This document shows positions 1-8,780 of a stretch of 64,000 nt of DNA, piece after piece (positions within the stretch are counted from its first letter, which is position 1; each line of letters begins with the position of its first letter). The notes below the pieces were generated by a model, which saw nothing but the letters and a program-made list of their open reading frames with translations, searched no databases and was not told where the DNA came from. The stretch is from assembly GCF_021261325.1 (NCBI RefSeq), contig NZ_JAJSBI010000012.1, positions 1-64,000 on the forward strand, written 5' to 3'. Source of the stretch: Streptomyces guryensis. Lineage in GTDB: Bacteria > Actinomycetota > Actinomycetes > Streptomycetales > Streptomycetaceae. Position numbers and translations under genes: made by a program.

Positions 1-606
1 CGCCATGTCGACCCACAGGTAGGCGCCGACCTCGTCCGCGATCCGCCGGAAGGCGGCGAAGTCCAGCTGCCTGGGGTAGGCCGACCAGCCCGCGATGATC
101 ACCTTGGGGCGGTGCTCCTTGGCCAGCTGCTCCAGCTCGGCCATGTCGACCAGACCGGAGTCGTCCACGTGGTAGGCGACCACGTTGAACTGCCTGCCGG
201 AGAAGTTCAGCCGCATCCCGTGGGTCAGGTGGCCGCCGTGCGCCAGGTCCAGGCCCAGGATGGTGTCGCCCGGCTGGGCCAGCGCGAACAGCGCGGCCTG
301 GTTGGCGGAGGCACCCGAGTGGGGCTGCACGTTGGCGTACTCGGCGCCGAACAGCTCCTTGAGCCGGTCGATGGCGATCTGCTCGGCGACGTCCACGTGC
401 TCACAGCCGCCGTAGTAGCGCCGGCCCGGGTAGCCCTCGGCGTACTTGTTGGTCAGCACCGAGCCCTGCGCCTCCATGACGGCCAGCGGCGCGAAGTTCT
501 CCGAGGCGATCATCTCGAGGGTGGACTGCTGACGGTGCAGCTCGGCGTCGACCGCGGCGGCGATGTCCGGGTCGAGCTCGTGCAGGGGCGTGTTCAGTAC
601 AGACAT
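1..606 (-). CDS. glyA: Serine hydroxymethyltransferase, N-terminal 202 residues (cut by window edge)
   Basis: Interconverts serine plus tetrahydrofolate with glycine plus 5,10-methylene-THF in the cytosol. PLP-dependent, fold type I. Family signatures seen: an N-terminal LHELDPDIAAAVDAE helix, the MIASENF motif near residue 33, the KYAEGYPGRRYYGG substrate loop near residues 54-67, and QPHSGASANQAA near residue 94. The PLP lysine motif lies beyond the window start, so the gene is partial only because of the edge. The ATG at 604-606 is preceded by GAGGAG, which fixes the start. It sits 14 bases downstream of gcvH on the same strand and is the last visible gene of the riboswitch-headed gcvT-gcvH-glyA group, so it probably consumes or supplies the glycine handled by the cleavage system. 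Confidence 0.97.
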   Translation of the reverse strand, partial: MSVLNTPLHELDPDIAAAVDAELHRQQSTLEMIASENFAPLAVMEAQGSVLTNKYAEGYPGRRYYGGCEHVDVAEQIAIDRLKELFGAEYANVQPHSGASANQAALFALAQPGDTILGLDLAHGGHLTHGMRLNFSGRQFNVVAYHVDDSGLVDMAELEQLAKEHRPKVIIAGWSAYPRQLDFAAFRRIADEVGAYLWVDMA

Positions 607-620
607 GCGTCTACGGCTCC

Positions 621-998
621 TCAGCCGGCGTTCTGGGCGGTGTACTCGTCGGCGGAGAGCAGGTCGGCCGGCTCCTCCGTGACGCGGACCTTGAAGAGCC
701 AACCGCCCTCGAAGGGGGCCGAGTTGACCAGGGACGGGTCGTTCACCACGTCCTCGTTGATCTCGGTGACCTCACCGGTGACGGGGGAGTACAGGTCGCT
801 GACCGACTTGGTCGACTCCAGCTCGCCGCAGGTCTCGCCCGCGGTCACGGCGGAGCCCACCTCGGGAAGCTGGGCGTAGACGACATCGCCGAGCGCGTTG
901 GCCGCGAACTCCGTGATGCCGACCGTCGAGACGCCGTCCTCGGCGCCCGACAGCCACTCGTGCTCCTTGCTGTAACGCAGCTGCTGGGGGTTGCTCAT
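621..998 (-). CDS. gcvH: Glycine cleavage system H protein
   Basis: Lipoyl carrier of the glycine cleavage complex. It shuttles the aminomethyl group from the P protein to GcvT. Length is 125 residues, normal for the family. The lipoylation site is K64 within ESTKSVSDLYSP, and the KEHEW and GITEFA blocks of H proteins are present. The start ATG (996-998) is preceded by a GGAG about ten bases upstream. It lies between gcvT, 128 bases upstream, and glyA, 14 bases downstream, consistent with one transcript from the glycine riboswitch. Confidence 0.97.
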   Translation of the reverse strand: MSNPQQLRYSKEHEWLSGAEDGVSTVGITEFAANALGDVVYAQLPEVGSAVTAGETCGELESTKSVSDLYSPVTGEVTEINEDVVNDPSLVNSAPFEGGWLFKVRVTEEPADLLSADEYTAQNAG

Positions 999-1126
999 GG
1001 CCTGAATTCTCCTGTACGCGGTGGAGTGCTGATGAATTGGGGACTGCTGAAAACGCGTGTGAGCAGCGAAAATGTGCGCGGGGTCACGTCCGGGGACGGA
1101 GCCTGCTCGCCCAGTGTCGTCAGTGT

Positions 1127-2245
<1,119 letters not shown>

Positions 2246-2297
2246 CGGACGGTCGTCTCCCAGGGCGAATGCATGACGGGCGAGGTCGTTCCTCCCC

Positions 2298-2500
2298 ATC
2301 TGTCATCGGAACCTGAGAGGTTCGCCATGACCACAAGTGTGGCTCCTGGCTTGCACCTTGGGTGGGACCACTGACACAGCGGCCCGCTTTTCAGATGTGC
2401 CTCGCCCGCGCGGTAACGGGGCCTGAGAGATTCAAGGGAGGGACTTGCTCCTTCGGCGCCCCAGCGACACAGACGTACTGCCGGGGACTCTCCCGCGCGG
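2298..2500 (-). ncRNA. Tandem glycine riboswitch upstream of gcvT
   Basis: Read on the minus strand, the leader starts with CCGCGCGGGAGAG, continues with CGAAGGAGCAAG and GAATCTCTCAGGC, and ends aptamer I near 2380 with the ACATCTGAAAAGCGGGC element. A second, shorter aptamer follows, with GGTGCAAGCCAGGAGCC and GAACCTCTCAGGTTCCGATGACAGA, ending about 55 bases before the gcvT start. These conserved GGAGAG, GGAGCAAG and CTCTCAGG blocks are the glycine riboswitch signature. Two aptamers in series suit a glycine-responsive switch that turns gcvT-gcvH-glyA on. Boundaries are approximate. Confidence 0.93.
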
Positions 2501-2710
2501 ATTCAAACGGCCGGTATGCAGTTGGCGCGCACATCATTGCACGCCTCGTCCGCGTCCGGCAGGGCCGCATCCGCCACCTCCTCTTCGGCATCTCCTGTTT
2601 GTAACCGGGCTGTGGCCGGAACCGAACGGAACCGCGAGACACCGTGCATTACCTTCCCTTTACAAACAGTGGGGAGAAGCTTTCCTGACCCCGCAGGAAG
2701 GACGATCACG
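2501..2710. promoter_or_regulatory. Divergent promoter region between gcvT leader and P-loop gene
   Basis: These 210 bases separate the minus-strand riboswitch leader from the plus-strand P-loop gene, so both promoters must lie here. I see no clear -35/-10 pair for either direction. The only obvious signal is the purine-rich CAGGAAGGA before the GTG at 2711. Confidence 0.4.
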
Positions 2711-3379
2711 GTGAACAGGACCACGGTGTACGCCACGACCTCGGCCGTCGCGCTGCCCAAGCAGCCCGCGGCCCCGGCCAGGGACGCATGCGGCGACTGC
2801 CCGGCACCCGTGGTCCGCGACCTGCGCGACCGCTCGGGGCACAGCCCGCACGCCCTGCTCTTCGGACCCCGTGACCTCGTGGTGATCACCGGCCTGCCCG
2901 GCAGCGGCAAGTCCACGCTGATGGAGCGTGCCGTCCGCGGCCTCCGTATCGACTCCCAGGACGCCCGCGACCGCTGGGACGCCCGCGCGCCCCGCTTCCT
3001 GCCGTACGCGGTCTACCGGCCCCTGGTCCGCCTCGCCCACTACGCCGGACTGCGCCGCGCCCTGCGCAGCGGAGAGGGCGTCGTCGTGCACGACTGCGGT
3101 ACGCAGGCCTGGGTGCGTGGCTGGCTGGCCCGCGAGGCCCGCCGCCGCGGCGGCACCCTGCACCTGCTGCTGCTCGACGTCACACCCGGCACGGCCCTGG
3201 AAGGCCAGCGCGAGCGCGGCCGCGGCGTCTCGCGCTACGCCTTCCTGCGCCACCGCACGGCAGCGGCCCGCCTGATCCGCGCGGTCGGGCAGGGCGACCT
3301 GCCCGAGGGGGTCGGCTCGGCGGTGCTGCTGGACCGGGACGCGGCGGACGTCCTGCGTAGGATCGGGTTCACGGGTTGA
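2711..3379 (+). CDS. P-loop ATP-binding protein (AAA/kinase-like)
   Basis: 222 residues, counting from the GTG at 2711, which has AGGAAGGA nine bases upstream. The frame remains open to 2516, but that part has no ribosome-binding site and overlaps the divergent promoter region. A Walker A motif, VITGLPGSGKSTL, begins near residue 60 and is followed by RGLRIDSQDARDRWDAR. The rest resembles a small zeta-toxin/gluconate-kinase-like P-loop ATPase that phosphorylates or binds a small molecule. The substrate cannot be deduced. It is divergent from the gcv genes and convergent with the TnpB element, so it appears monocistronic. Function is unknown; the P-loop assignment itself is secure. Confidence 0.85.
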   Translation: MNRTTVYATTSAVALPKQPAAPARDACGDCPAPVVRDLRDRSGHSPHALLFGPRDLVVITGLPGSGKSTLMERAVRGLRIDSQDARDRWDARAPRFLPYAVYRPLVRLAHYAGLRRALRSGEGVVVHDCGTQAWVRGWLAREARRRGGTLHLLLLDVTPGTALEGQRERGRGVSRYAFLRHRTAAARLIRAVGQGDLPEGVGSAVLLDRDAADVLRRIGFTG

Positions 3380-3406
3380 CGCATTGTCCGTGCCACCCGC
3401 TAGCGT
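3376..3406 (+). promoter_or_regulatory. Candidate promoter facing into the TnpB element
   Basis: TTGACG (3376-3381) and TAGCGT (3401-3406) are separated by 19 bases, slightly long for a housekeeping promoter. It overlaps the stop codon of the P-loop gene and would start transcription at about 3412, exactly the deduced right end of the TnpB element. Without the element it would read toward the first SseB-like gene. This is inference from sequence only. Confidence 0.35.
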
Positions 3407-3411
3407 CTCAG

Positions 3412-3560
3412 ATCAGCTAAGCGATCCCACGCAAGGCGTGATGCCTGGTATGGGATGTGCCCATCGTGGCGGGGTGGCGTGGGCGTGCAGGTGGAATCCT
3501 GCGCCCAGTGCCGCTCCTCGTGGCCGGTGTTGGCCGGATGGGGGTCCCCCTGGACGAAGT
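3412..3560 (-). ncRNA. Predicted omega-RNA scaffold region at the element right end
   Basis: TnpB elements normally encode their guide RNA across the 3' end of tnpB up to the right end, with the guide taken from the flank. Here the terminal CACGC-CTT-GCGTG hairpin, followed by GGATCGCTTAGCTGAT, is the most visible structure. The guide would begin with CTGAGACGCTAGCGGG in the flank (3411 downward). The 5' limit is a guess and no expression can be seen. Confidence 0.35.
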
Positions 3561-5431
3561 CTGGGGGAGGGTGTGCTGATCGTCGTCACGCCCTGGTGCC
3601 GGTGGGCTGCACGGGGCAGCCGCCTCCGGCCCGGTGATGCGTGTCCCTCCGGACGCTTGCCCGCCGGACCGAGGGGTTTGGTGGGGGAGGGTGCCCTGCG
3701 TCGCCTGGGCGCGGGGCGTGTGGTCCTGTGCCGAGTGGGTCCGGTCTTGGACCGGTCCTTCCGGCTGTTTTTGGTCGCGGTCGGGGTGACCACGGCTTTG
3801 GCTTCGAATGTGTCCACGACGCTGCGGATGACCATGGTGCCGCTCGCGCGATCGGTGACGGTCTTCGTCTGGTGGGTTAGGCCGCGGGTGGCGATTCGCT
3901 GCCAGGCGCCGGTGTCGCGGTCGCCCTGCCAGCCGCACTGGGGATTCGGGCACAAAGCCCATTTCCAGCCGGGCGTGGTGGGCCGGTCGGGGGCCTTGCG
4001 ATGGCGCAGCGGGACGAGGCATTGGGGGCAGTGCCGGGAGGTGTTGCGGGCAGGGACGGTGACGACGGCGATACCGACTTCGGCAGCCAGGTGTCTCATA
4101 CGGTCCACGATTTGACCGCGCACCTGCTGGGACAGGCGGGTGTTGAGGGTGCGGCCCATGCCGCGTGCCTCCATTGACCGGAGGTCTTCGACATAGATCA
4201 CGCTCGCACCGGCAGCGATGGCCTGATCCACGGCCCAGCGGGCGGATGAACAGGCGAGCGCGTCGTTCAGGTTGGAGCGACGATTGGAGACGTGCCGGAT
4301 TTCCTCGGCCAGGACGGCGTGTTTGCCGGTCAGGGGATGCCCGTCGGTTCCGTTGATGAGGCGCTCGTAGTGGTCGGTTTTGGCGTGCAGGTGTTCCGAC
4401 GTGCGGCGCAGCCGGTGTTGCTTGGCCAGCACTCCGGCGGCACGGAACATTCCGCCCACGCCAACAGTGGTGATCTTCCCATCGGCGTGCATCCGGATGG
4501 CGCCCGCGCTGAGCAGGGTGTTCAGGCCCCAGTCCACGCCGAGAGCGATCGTGTGCCCGGTGCGTCGGGCCTTCGGTACGGCGTGCGTATAGGCAAGGTC
4601 GGCCCGCACCCGGCCTTGGCGGACATGCAGGGTTGGCAGGTGCAACACCGCACTGGGCGGGATCGTTGGCGGCAGCTTGATGGGGCAGGCCACCCACGTC
4701 CAGTCCCGGTAGGAGTGGGGGTCGGGACGGGTGGGTAACTGCACTCGCAGCAGTGCGCGGCCCGGATCGTCACAGCGTTTGATCGACGCCTGCTGCCCGT
4801 CGCACGCCGACAGCAGCAGCGACCGCCCGCCGTCGGGGGCGGCCTCCAGTTCGAACACGTCGATGGGCAACCGGCCGTGCCGCCGCTCGAAGGCGGTGAC
4901 CTGCCGCGTGCGGGACATGATCACGCTGGAGGGCAGGTGTCGGCCGTCGGGGACGGCCTCGCGGACGGCGTCCCACTCATCCGGGGTACGCCGTCCTGCC
5001 TCGGTGGGCCAGGTTTCGATGACTCCAGCGGTGAGGTCGGCCCGCCACTTCACGGACCGCAGGGTGCGCCCGGCGTGCTCTTGGGCCATGCGCACGATCC
5101 GGTCATTGACGCGGACACCCTCGGCCGAGGCTACGGTCCAGCCCAGGCGCCGAAGCGCCATCCATGCGTTCGACGGCAGCGCCCGGCCGCCGGCATCTAC
5201 ACCGGAGGCGAGTACGTCTACGTCGGCGGCATTCCAGTGTGCCGCCAGTAGATCGGTGGCCATGCCAGAGACCAGAGCGGCCGCCCAGTCCACCCGTGAG
5301 GCCAGCGCAGCGGCCGACAGGGCCTCGCCCGTCTCCTCCACCACACCCGTCCGCAGTAGGCCACGGCCGCAGGCGATACGGGCGGTCTCGCCCTCGCCGA
5401 GCGGCAGCTTTCGGCTCACCGGTACCCCCAC
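3413..5431 (-). CDS. tnpB: TnpB-family RNA-guided nuclease (OrfB) with long C-terminal extension
   Basis: 672 residues, against roughly 380-420 for ordinary TnpB. RuvC motifs are seen at D300 (IALGVDWGLNT), E415 (VIYVEDLRSM) and D506 (GDRDTGAW). A four-cysteine zinc ribbon lies between the last two (C468, C471, C494, C499). In the third motif the usual DxNAA is DTGAW, so Asn is replaced by Gly. Residues 1-290 form an enlarged N-terminal lobe. Residues about 520-672 are Arg/Pro/Gly-rich with no recognisable fold and coincide with the element right end, where the guide (omega) RNA is normally encoded. Start GTG at 5431 follows AGGAG; GTG at 5419 is possible. Leu232 is a TTA codon. All catalytic acidic residues are present, so nuclease activity is plausible. 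Confidence 0.85.
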   Translation of the reverse strand: MGVPVSRKLPLGEGETARIACGRGLLRTGVVEETGEALSAAALASRVDWAAALVSGMATDLLAAHWNAADVDVLASGVDAGGRALPSNAWMALRRLGWTVASAEGVRVNDRIVRMAQEHAGRTLRSVKWRADLTAGVIETWPTEAGRRTPDEWDAVREAVPDGRHLPSSVIMSRTRQVTAFERRHGRLPIDVFELEAAPDGGRSLLLSACDGQQASIKRCDDPGRALLRVQLPTRPDPHSYRDWTWVACPIKLPPTIPPSAVLHLPTLHVRQGRVRADLAYTHAVPKARRTGHTIALGVDWGLNTLLSAGAIRMHADGKITTVGVGGMFRAAGVLAKQHRLRRTSEHLHAKTDHYERLINGTDGHPLTGKHAVLAEEIRHVSNRRSNLNDALACSSARWAVDQAIAAGASVIYVEDLRSMEARGMGRTLNTRLSQQVRGQIVDRMRHLAAEVGIAVVTVPARNTSRHCPQCLVPLRHRKAPDRPTTPGWKWALCPNPQCGWQGDRDTGAWQRIATRGLTHQTKTVTDRASGTMVIRSVVDTFEAKAVVTPTATKNSRKDRSKTGPTRHRTTRPAPRRRRAPSPTKPLGPAGKRPEGHASPGRRRLPRAAHRHQGVTTISTPSPRLRPGGPPSGQHRPRGAALGAGFHLHAHATPPRWAHPIPGITPCVGSLS

Positions 5432-5635
5432 CCGCTCCTGATGCTGTCATCTGATCAACGACGCACCCCGGGAAAGGTCACGTATTCGATCTGCGTACTC
5501 TCGTACGGCACCGACGGTCGGGTACCGGGCACACGGCATGACACCGGCGGGGACGACGCATCAGTACGGATCCCAAAGGAATGACGTTAGCCTTTCCAGC
5601 CAAAGCAGTGGTTCTCAGCAGGCGGTCGGACACAG

Positions 5636-6430
5636 ATGGACTTCCCAGCGGATCTTCCCGCGGACTTTCCCATGCAGGCGCACCCCCATCCGCACGGCGG
5701 ATGGCCCGGCAACGAGCTGGAGGAGGTGCTGTCGGCCTCCCTCGGCATCCCCTCGGCCGGCGGCCGGATCCTCGAGGTGCTCGGCCGCAGCTTCGTCTGG
5801 GTGCCGCTGCCGAACGGCGGCGACCTGAACAGCGGCCCCCTCGACCTGCCCACGCTGGAGATCGAGGGCCAGGCGTACGTTCCGGTCTTCAGCTCCGAGG
5901 AGCAGTTCCGCCAGGTCGTCGGCTCCCACATGTCGTACACGATCGCCCCGGCCGTCGAGTTCGCCCGCGGACTGCCCCCGCAGGTCGGCCTCGCCGTGAA
6001 CCCGGACGGAGTGGTCGGCATCCCGCTCCCGCCGCCCGCCGTCGCCGAACTCTGCCGGGTCGGCCGCACCCCGCTGGACGGCCCCGCCTCCGGCGGCCGC
6101 GTCAAGCTCTACGAACCGGACTGGCAGGACGACCCGATCGACTTCCTCGCCGCGGCCTCCGCCGAGTTCGCGGAAACAGGAGTGGTCGTCACCGCCCGCC
6201 GCTGCCTCGCCGCCGTCGAGACGGCGGACCCGGTGATGTTCGTGGGCGTCGAACTCTCCCAGCGGGAAGGGGACATCAGGGCACTCCCCCTGGAGGCCCT
6301 GGGCCGGGCCATCACCAGGATCCCCACCCAGTGGCCGGTCAACCTGGTCCTCCTGGACGTGACGGACGACCCGGTGGCGAACTGGATGCGCGAACAGGTA
6401 CGCCCTTTCTATATGAGGGATCACTTGTAG
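5636..6430 (+). CDS. SseB-like protein (enhanced serine sensitivity family), copy 1
   Basis: 264 residues. The N-terminal ELEEVLSASLG and the central block from residue about 55 (LPTLEIEGQAYVPVFSSEEQF) match the SseB N-terminal domain, and the C-terminal half resembles the SseB C-terminal domain. The name comes from an E. coli gene whose overexpression affects serine sensitivity; the biochemical role is unknown. No signal peptide or membrane segment is seen. The ATG at 5636 lacks a strong ribosome-binding site. A second, divergent SseB-like gene follows 132 bases downstream. The TnpB element lies directly upstream and may have separated this gene from a promoter at 3376-3406. Confidence 0.8.
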   Translation: MDFPADLPADFPMQAHPHPHGGWPGNELEEVLSASLGIPSAGGRILEVLGRSFVWVPLPNGGDLNSGPLDLPTLEIEGQAYVPVFSSEEQFRQVVGSHMSYTIAPAVEFARGLPPQVGLAVNPDGVVGIPLPPPAVAELCRVGRTPLDGPASGGRVKLYEPDWQDDPIDFLAAASAEFAETGVVVTARRCLAAVETADPVMFVGVELSQREGDIRALPLEALGRAITRIPTQWPVNLVLLDVTDDPVANWMREQVRPFYMRDHL

Positions 6431-6455
6431 GCGTCGCTGAGGGGCAACGGACCTG

Positions 6456-6515
6456 GGGGCGCGGGGCTGTATCGACTTGCGGCTGCCGCGTGGCGCGCAA
6501 GCCACAGCGCACCCC
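6456..6515. repeat. Streptomyces-type intergenic repeat (GGGGCGCGGGGCTGTATCG class)
   Basis: The spacer between the two SseB-like genes carries GGGGCGCGGGGCTGTATCGA, then GCGGCTGCCGCGTGGCGCGCAAGCCACAGC. From general knowledge of Streptomyces genomes, this resembles a dispersed intergenic repeat. Only one copy of this class is visible here. It contains the small hairpin GCGGCTGCCGC. Confidence 0.5.
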
Positions 6516-6562
6516 ACACGCACAGCAGGTCCCGAGCTCTCAGGCGCTTAAGCTGTCCAACA

Positions 6563-7387
6563 ATGCGGGGCGACTTCGAAGGGGCGGTACGACAGGTGAG
6601 CGCGAGCCTCAGCGGCAGCGTCGAGCACATGCTGCGCCAGGTGACGCCAGGGCGCTACGACGCCTACGAGGCACTCCTCCGCGCACTCGCGACCCCGGCC
6701 TCCGGCCAGGTCTGGATGCTCCTGTGGCACGGTCAGGCCGGCTCCCCGGACGCCCAGTACGGAAACATGGAGGTCGGCGGCTACGGCTACGCCCCGTGCG
6801 TCACCTCCGCCCAGGAACTCTCGGCCAGCGGCTGGAACAGGTCGTACGAGGTGGTCGACGGCCTGGACGTCGCCCGGACCCTGTACCCCGACCACTTCGG
6901 CCTCTGGCTCAACCCGCACGCGCCGGGCGGTGGCTTGGGCATCCCCTGGCTGGACCTCCGCCGTATCGCCACCGGCCTGGAGCGCCAGGCCGCCGGCCCG
7001 CTGCGGATGTCGGAACCGGCGATCGAGATCCCGCAGTTCTACGCCCTGCTCGCGCAGAACGCCCACCGCACCCCGGCCGTCCGCTCGCTTCGCCGCGCCT
7101 GGGTGCAGCCGGCGCTGGGGGCGCCGTACCTCGCCATCGGCCTGGACGTGTACGACACCAGCCCGCCCGCGGTGGACTCGGTGCGGGCGATGATGCAGCA
7201 GTCCATCGGCGCCGTCCCGGACGGACTGCCGGTGTCGACGGTGGCGATGTCGGACGAGTACGACCCCGTCGCCCTGTGGATGCGCGCGAGCGCCCGCCCC
7301 TTCTACGACCGCGAGGCGCACGCGGCGGCTCCGGCCCAGGCCCCGGCGGCCGGGTACGGCTACCCACCGGTGCACGGCGGATACTGA
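6563..7387 (+). CDS. SseB-like protein, copy 2
   Basis: 274 residues from ATG 6563. The GTG at 6596 (MSASLSGSVEHML) has a GAAGGGGCGG upstream and may be the true start. The core around LLRALATPASGQVWMLLWHGQAGSPDAQYGNMEV and the later AWVQPALGAPYLAIGLDVYDTS resemble the SseB family. The last 25 residues are Ala/Pro/Gly/Tyr-rich. Its layout parallels the preceding gene, so the pair likely arose by an old duplication, but identity is low. It is followed by a 316-base spacer and then the oligopeptide transporter. No catalytic motif is recognised. Confidence 0.78.
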   Translation: MRGDFEGAVRQVSASLSGSVEHMLRQVTPGRYDAYEALLRALATPASGQVWMLLWHGQAGSPDAQYGNMEVGGYGYAPCVTSAQELSASGWNRSYEVVDGLDVARTLYPDHFGLWLNPHAPGGGLGIPWLDLRRIATGLERQAAGPLRMSEPAIEIPQFYALLAQNAHRTPAVRSLRRAWVQPALGAPYLAIGLDVYDTSPPAVDSVRAMMQQSIGAVPDGLPVSTVAMSDEYDPVALWMRASARPFYDREAHAAAPAQAPAAGYGYPPVHGGY

Positions 7388-7703
7388 GACGGAGGCCTGG
7401 TTCATACCAGGTCGACAGTCGATCTTCGCGCGTAGATGGCGCCGGAAGGTCAGCGTCTGTCAATTAATGTCCGAAATGCTCCTCGTCCGGCGGCCGTTAC
7501 CCGCTGTCCGGATAACGGAACCCTCCAGCCCGCATCACGTTTACGCATCCTTTCGCCGTCAAGTCTGGCAACAGATCGCCAAAGCGTTGAAGACTCCCGC
7601 TCCAGGGGGGTTCGCCCCCGTGTACGACGGACTGATCACGCCGCCACCGCGGCAAAGTGCGGGCCGGCTACCGCCGGTTGAATCGAAGAGGGGTCCCTGC
7701 CAG
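7388..7703 (+). promoter_or_regulatory. 316-base leader of the oligopeptide transporter operon
   Basis: No gene fits here, although the permease frame stays open to 7467. A CCTGGT-TCAT-ACCAGG hairpin (7396-7411) just after the preceding stop may end the SseB transcript. A GGGGG-TTCG-CCCCC hairpin (7606-7619) lies about 85 bases before the permease start. The middle contains AT-rich stretches (for example TGTCAATTAATG near 7457) where a promoter could lie, but no consensus pair is convincing. Confidence 0.4.
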
Positions 7704-8711
7704 ATGACGGCACCATTGCACGAGCCGACTGCGGAAGCGGCCCCGAGCGCGGCCGAGGAAGCAGCGGTCGCCAGCGCCGGCGTGAAGGCCGTACAGGGGC
7801 GCTCCCTGGGCCGGATCGCCTGGGAGCGCCTGAAGAGGGACAAGCTCGCCCTCGCTGGCGGCGTGGTCGTGCTCGTCCTCATCGCGCTGGCCCTGCTCGC
7901 ACCGGTGATCACAAACCTCCTCGGGCAGGACCCGGACGTCTACCACGAGAACCTGATCGACCCGCTGTTCGGCACCCCCAAGGGGGCGTTGGGCGGCATC
8001 AGCGGCGACCACCTGCTGGGCGTCGAGCCGGTCAACGGCCGCGACATCTTCGCCCGCGTCCTCTACGGGGCCCGCGTCTCGCTCCTGGTCGGCTTCCTGT
8101 CCGCCATGGTCGCCGTGGTCCTCGGCACCGTGCTGGGCATCGTGGCCGGCTTCTTCGGCGGCGTGGTCGACTCGGTGATCAGCCGTGTGATGGACGGTCT
8201 GCTGGCCTTCCCGCAGCTGCTGTTCACCATCGCCCTGGTCTCCGTCATGCCGAACGACATGCTGGGGCTGACCGGCTCCAACGTGCGCGTGTTCGTGATG
8301 ATCCTGGTCATCGGCTTCTTCGGCTGGCCCTACATCGGACGCGTGGTGCGCGGACAGACGCTCTCGATGCGCGAGCGCGAGTACGTCGAGGCCGCCCGAT
8401 CGCTGGGCGCCGGGCGGTACTACATCCTGTTCAAGGAGCTGCTGCCCAACCTCGTCGCCCCGATCATCGTGTACACGACGATGATGATCCCCACGAACAT
8501 CCTCACCGAGGCGGCACTCAGCTTCCTGGGCGTGGGTGTCAAGCCCCCCACGTCCTCCTGGGGCCAGATGCTCTCGAGCGCGATCGACTACTACGACTCG
8601 GACCCCATGTACATGGTGGTCCCCGGTGTGGCGATCTTCATCACCGTTCTGGCCTTCAATCTCTTCGGCGACGGCGTGCGGGACGCGCTGGACCCGAAGG
8701 CCTCCCGCTGA
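7704..8711 (+). CDS. Oligopeptide ABC transporter permease (DppC/OppC type)
   Basis: 335 residues. Membrane protein of a peptide importer. An N-terminal cytoplasmic tail of about 50 residues is followed by LKRDKLALAGGVVVLVLIALALLAPV as the first membrane segment, then five more. The EAA loop that contacts the ATPases is REREYVEAARSLGAGRYYILFKE (residues about 222-244). Start chosen at ATG 7704 with GAGGGG upstream; the open frame to 7467 is extra-long and has no site. First gene of a permease, binding protein, permease, ATPase, ATPase operon. Partner permease is at 10684. Confidence 0.93.
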   Translation: MTAPLHEPTAEAAPSAAEEAAVASAGVKAVQGRSLGRIAWERLKRDKLALAGGVVVLVLIALALLAPVITNLLGQDPDVYHENLIDPLFGTPKGALGGISGDHLLGVEPVNGRDIFARVLYGARVSLLVGFLSAMVAVVLGTVLGIVAGFFGGVVDSVISRVMDGLLAFPQLLFTIALVSVMPNDMLGLTGSNVRVFVMILVIGFFGWPYIGRVVRGQTLSMREREYVEAARSLGAGRYYILFKELLPNLVAPIIVYTTMMIPTNILTEAALSFLGVGVKPPTSSWGQMLSSAIDYYDSDPMYMVVPGVAIFITVLAFNLFGDGVRDALDPKASR

Positions 8712-8780
8712 ACCGCCGTACCCCAAGCGTCCCGTGGCACCAACACGGGGTCTCTCATCAAAACCGGAGGATCCGAGATC

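Larger units (their letters stand above)
3412..5453 (-). mobile_element. Solo TnpB (IS200/IS605- or IS1341-like) element with deduced ends
   Basis: The element carries tnpB only; no TnpA transposase is present. In tnpB orientation the left flank reads GTCGTTGAT and the element begins CAGATGACAGCATC, with a GATG-ACAG-CATC hairpin. At the other end it closes with CACGC-CTT-GCGTG, then GGATCGCTTAGCTGAT, and the flank continues CTGAGACGC. TTGAT on the left and CTGAT on the right fit the left and right cleavage sites of the ISDra2 type, which inserts 3' of TTGAT. A five-base GATCA is common to both junctions, so each end is uncertain by a few bases. Size is about 2.04 kb. Removing it would restore a short spacer between the P-loop gene and the SseB-like genes. 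Confidence 0.6.
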
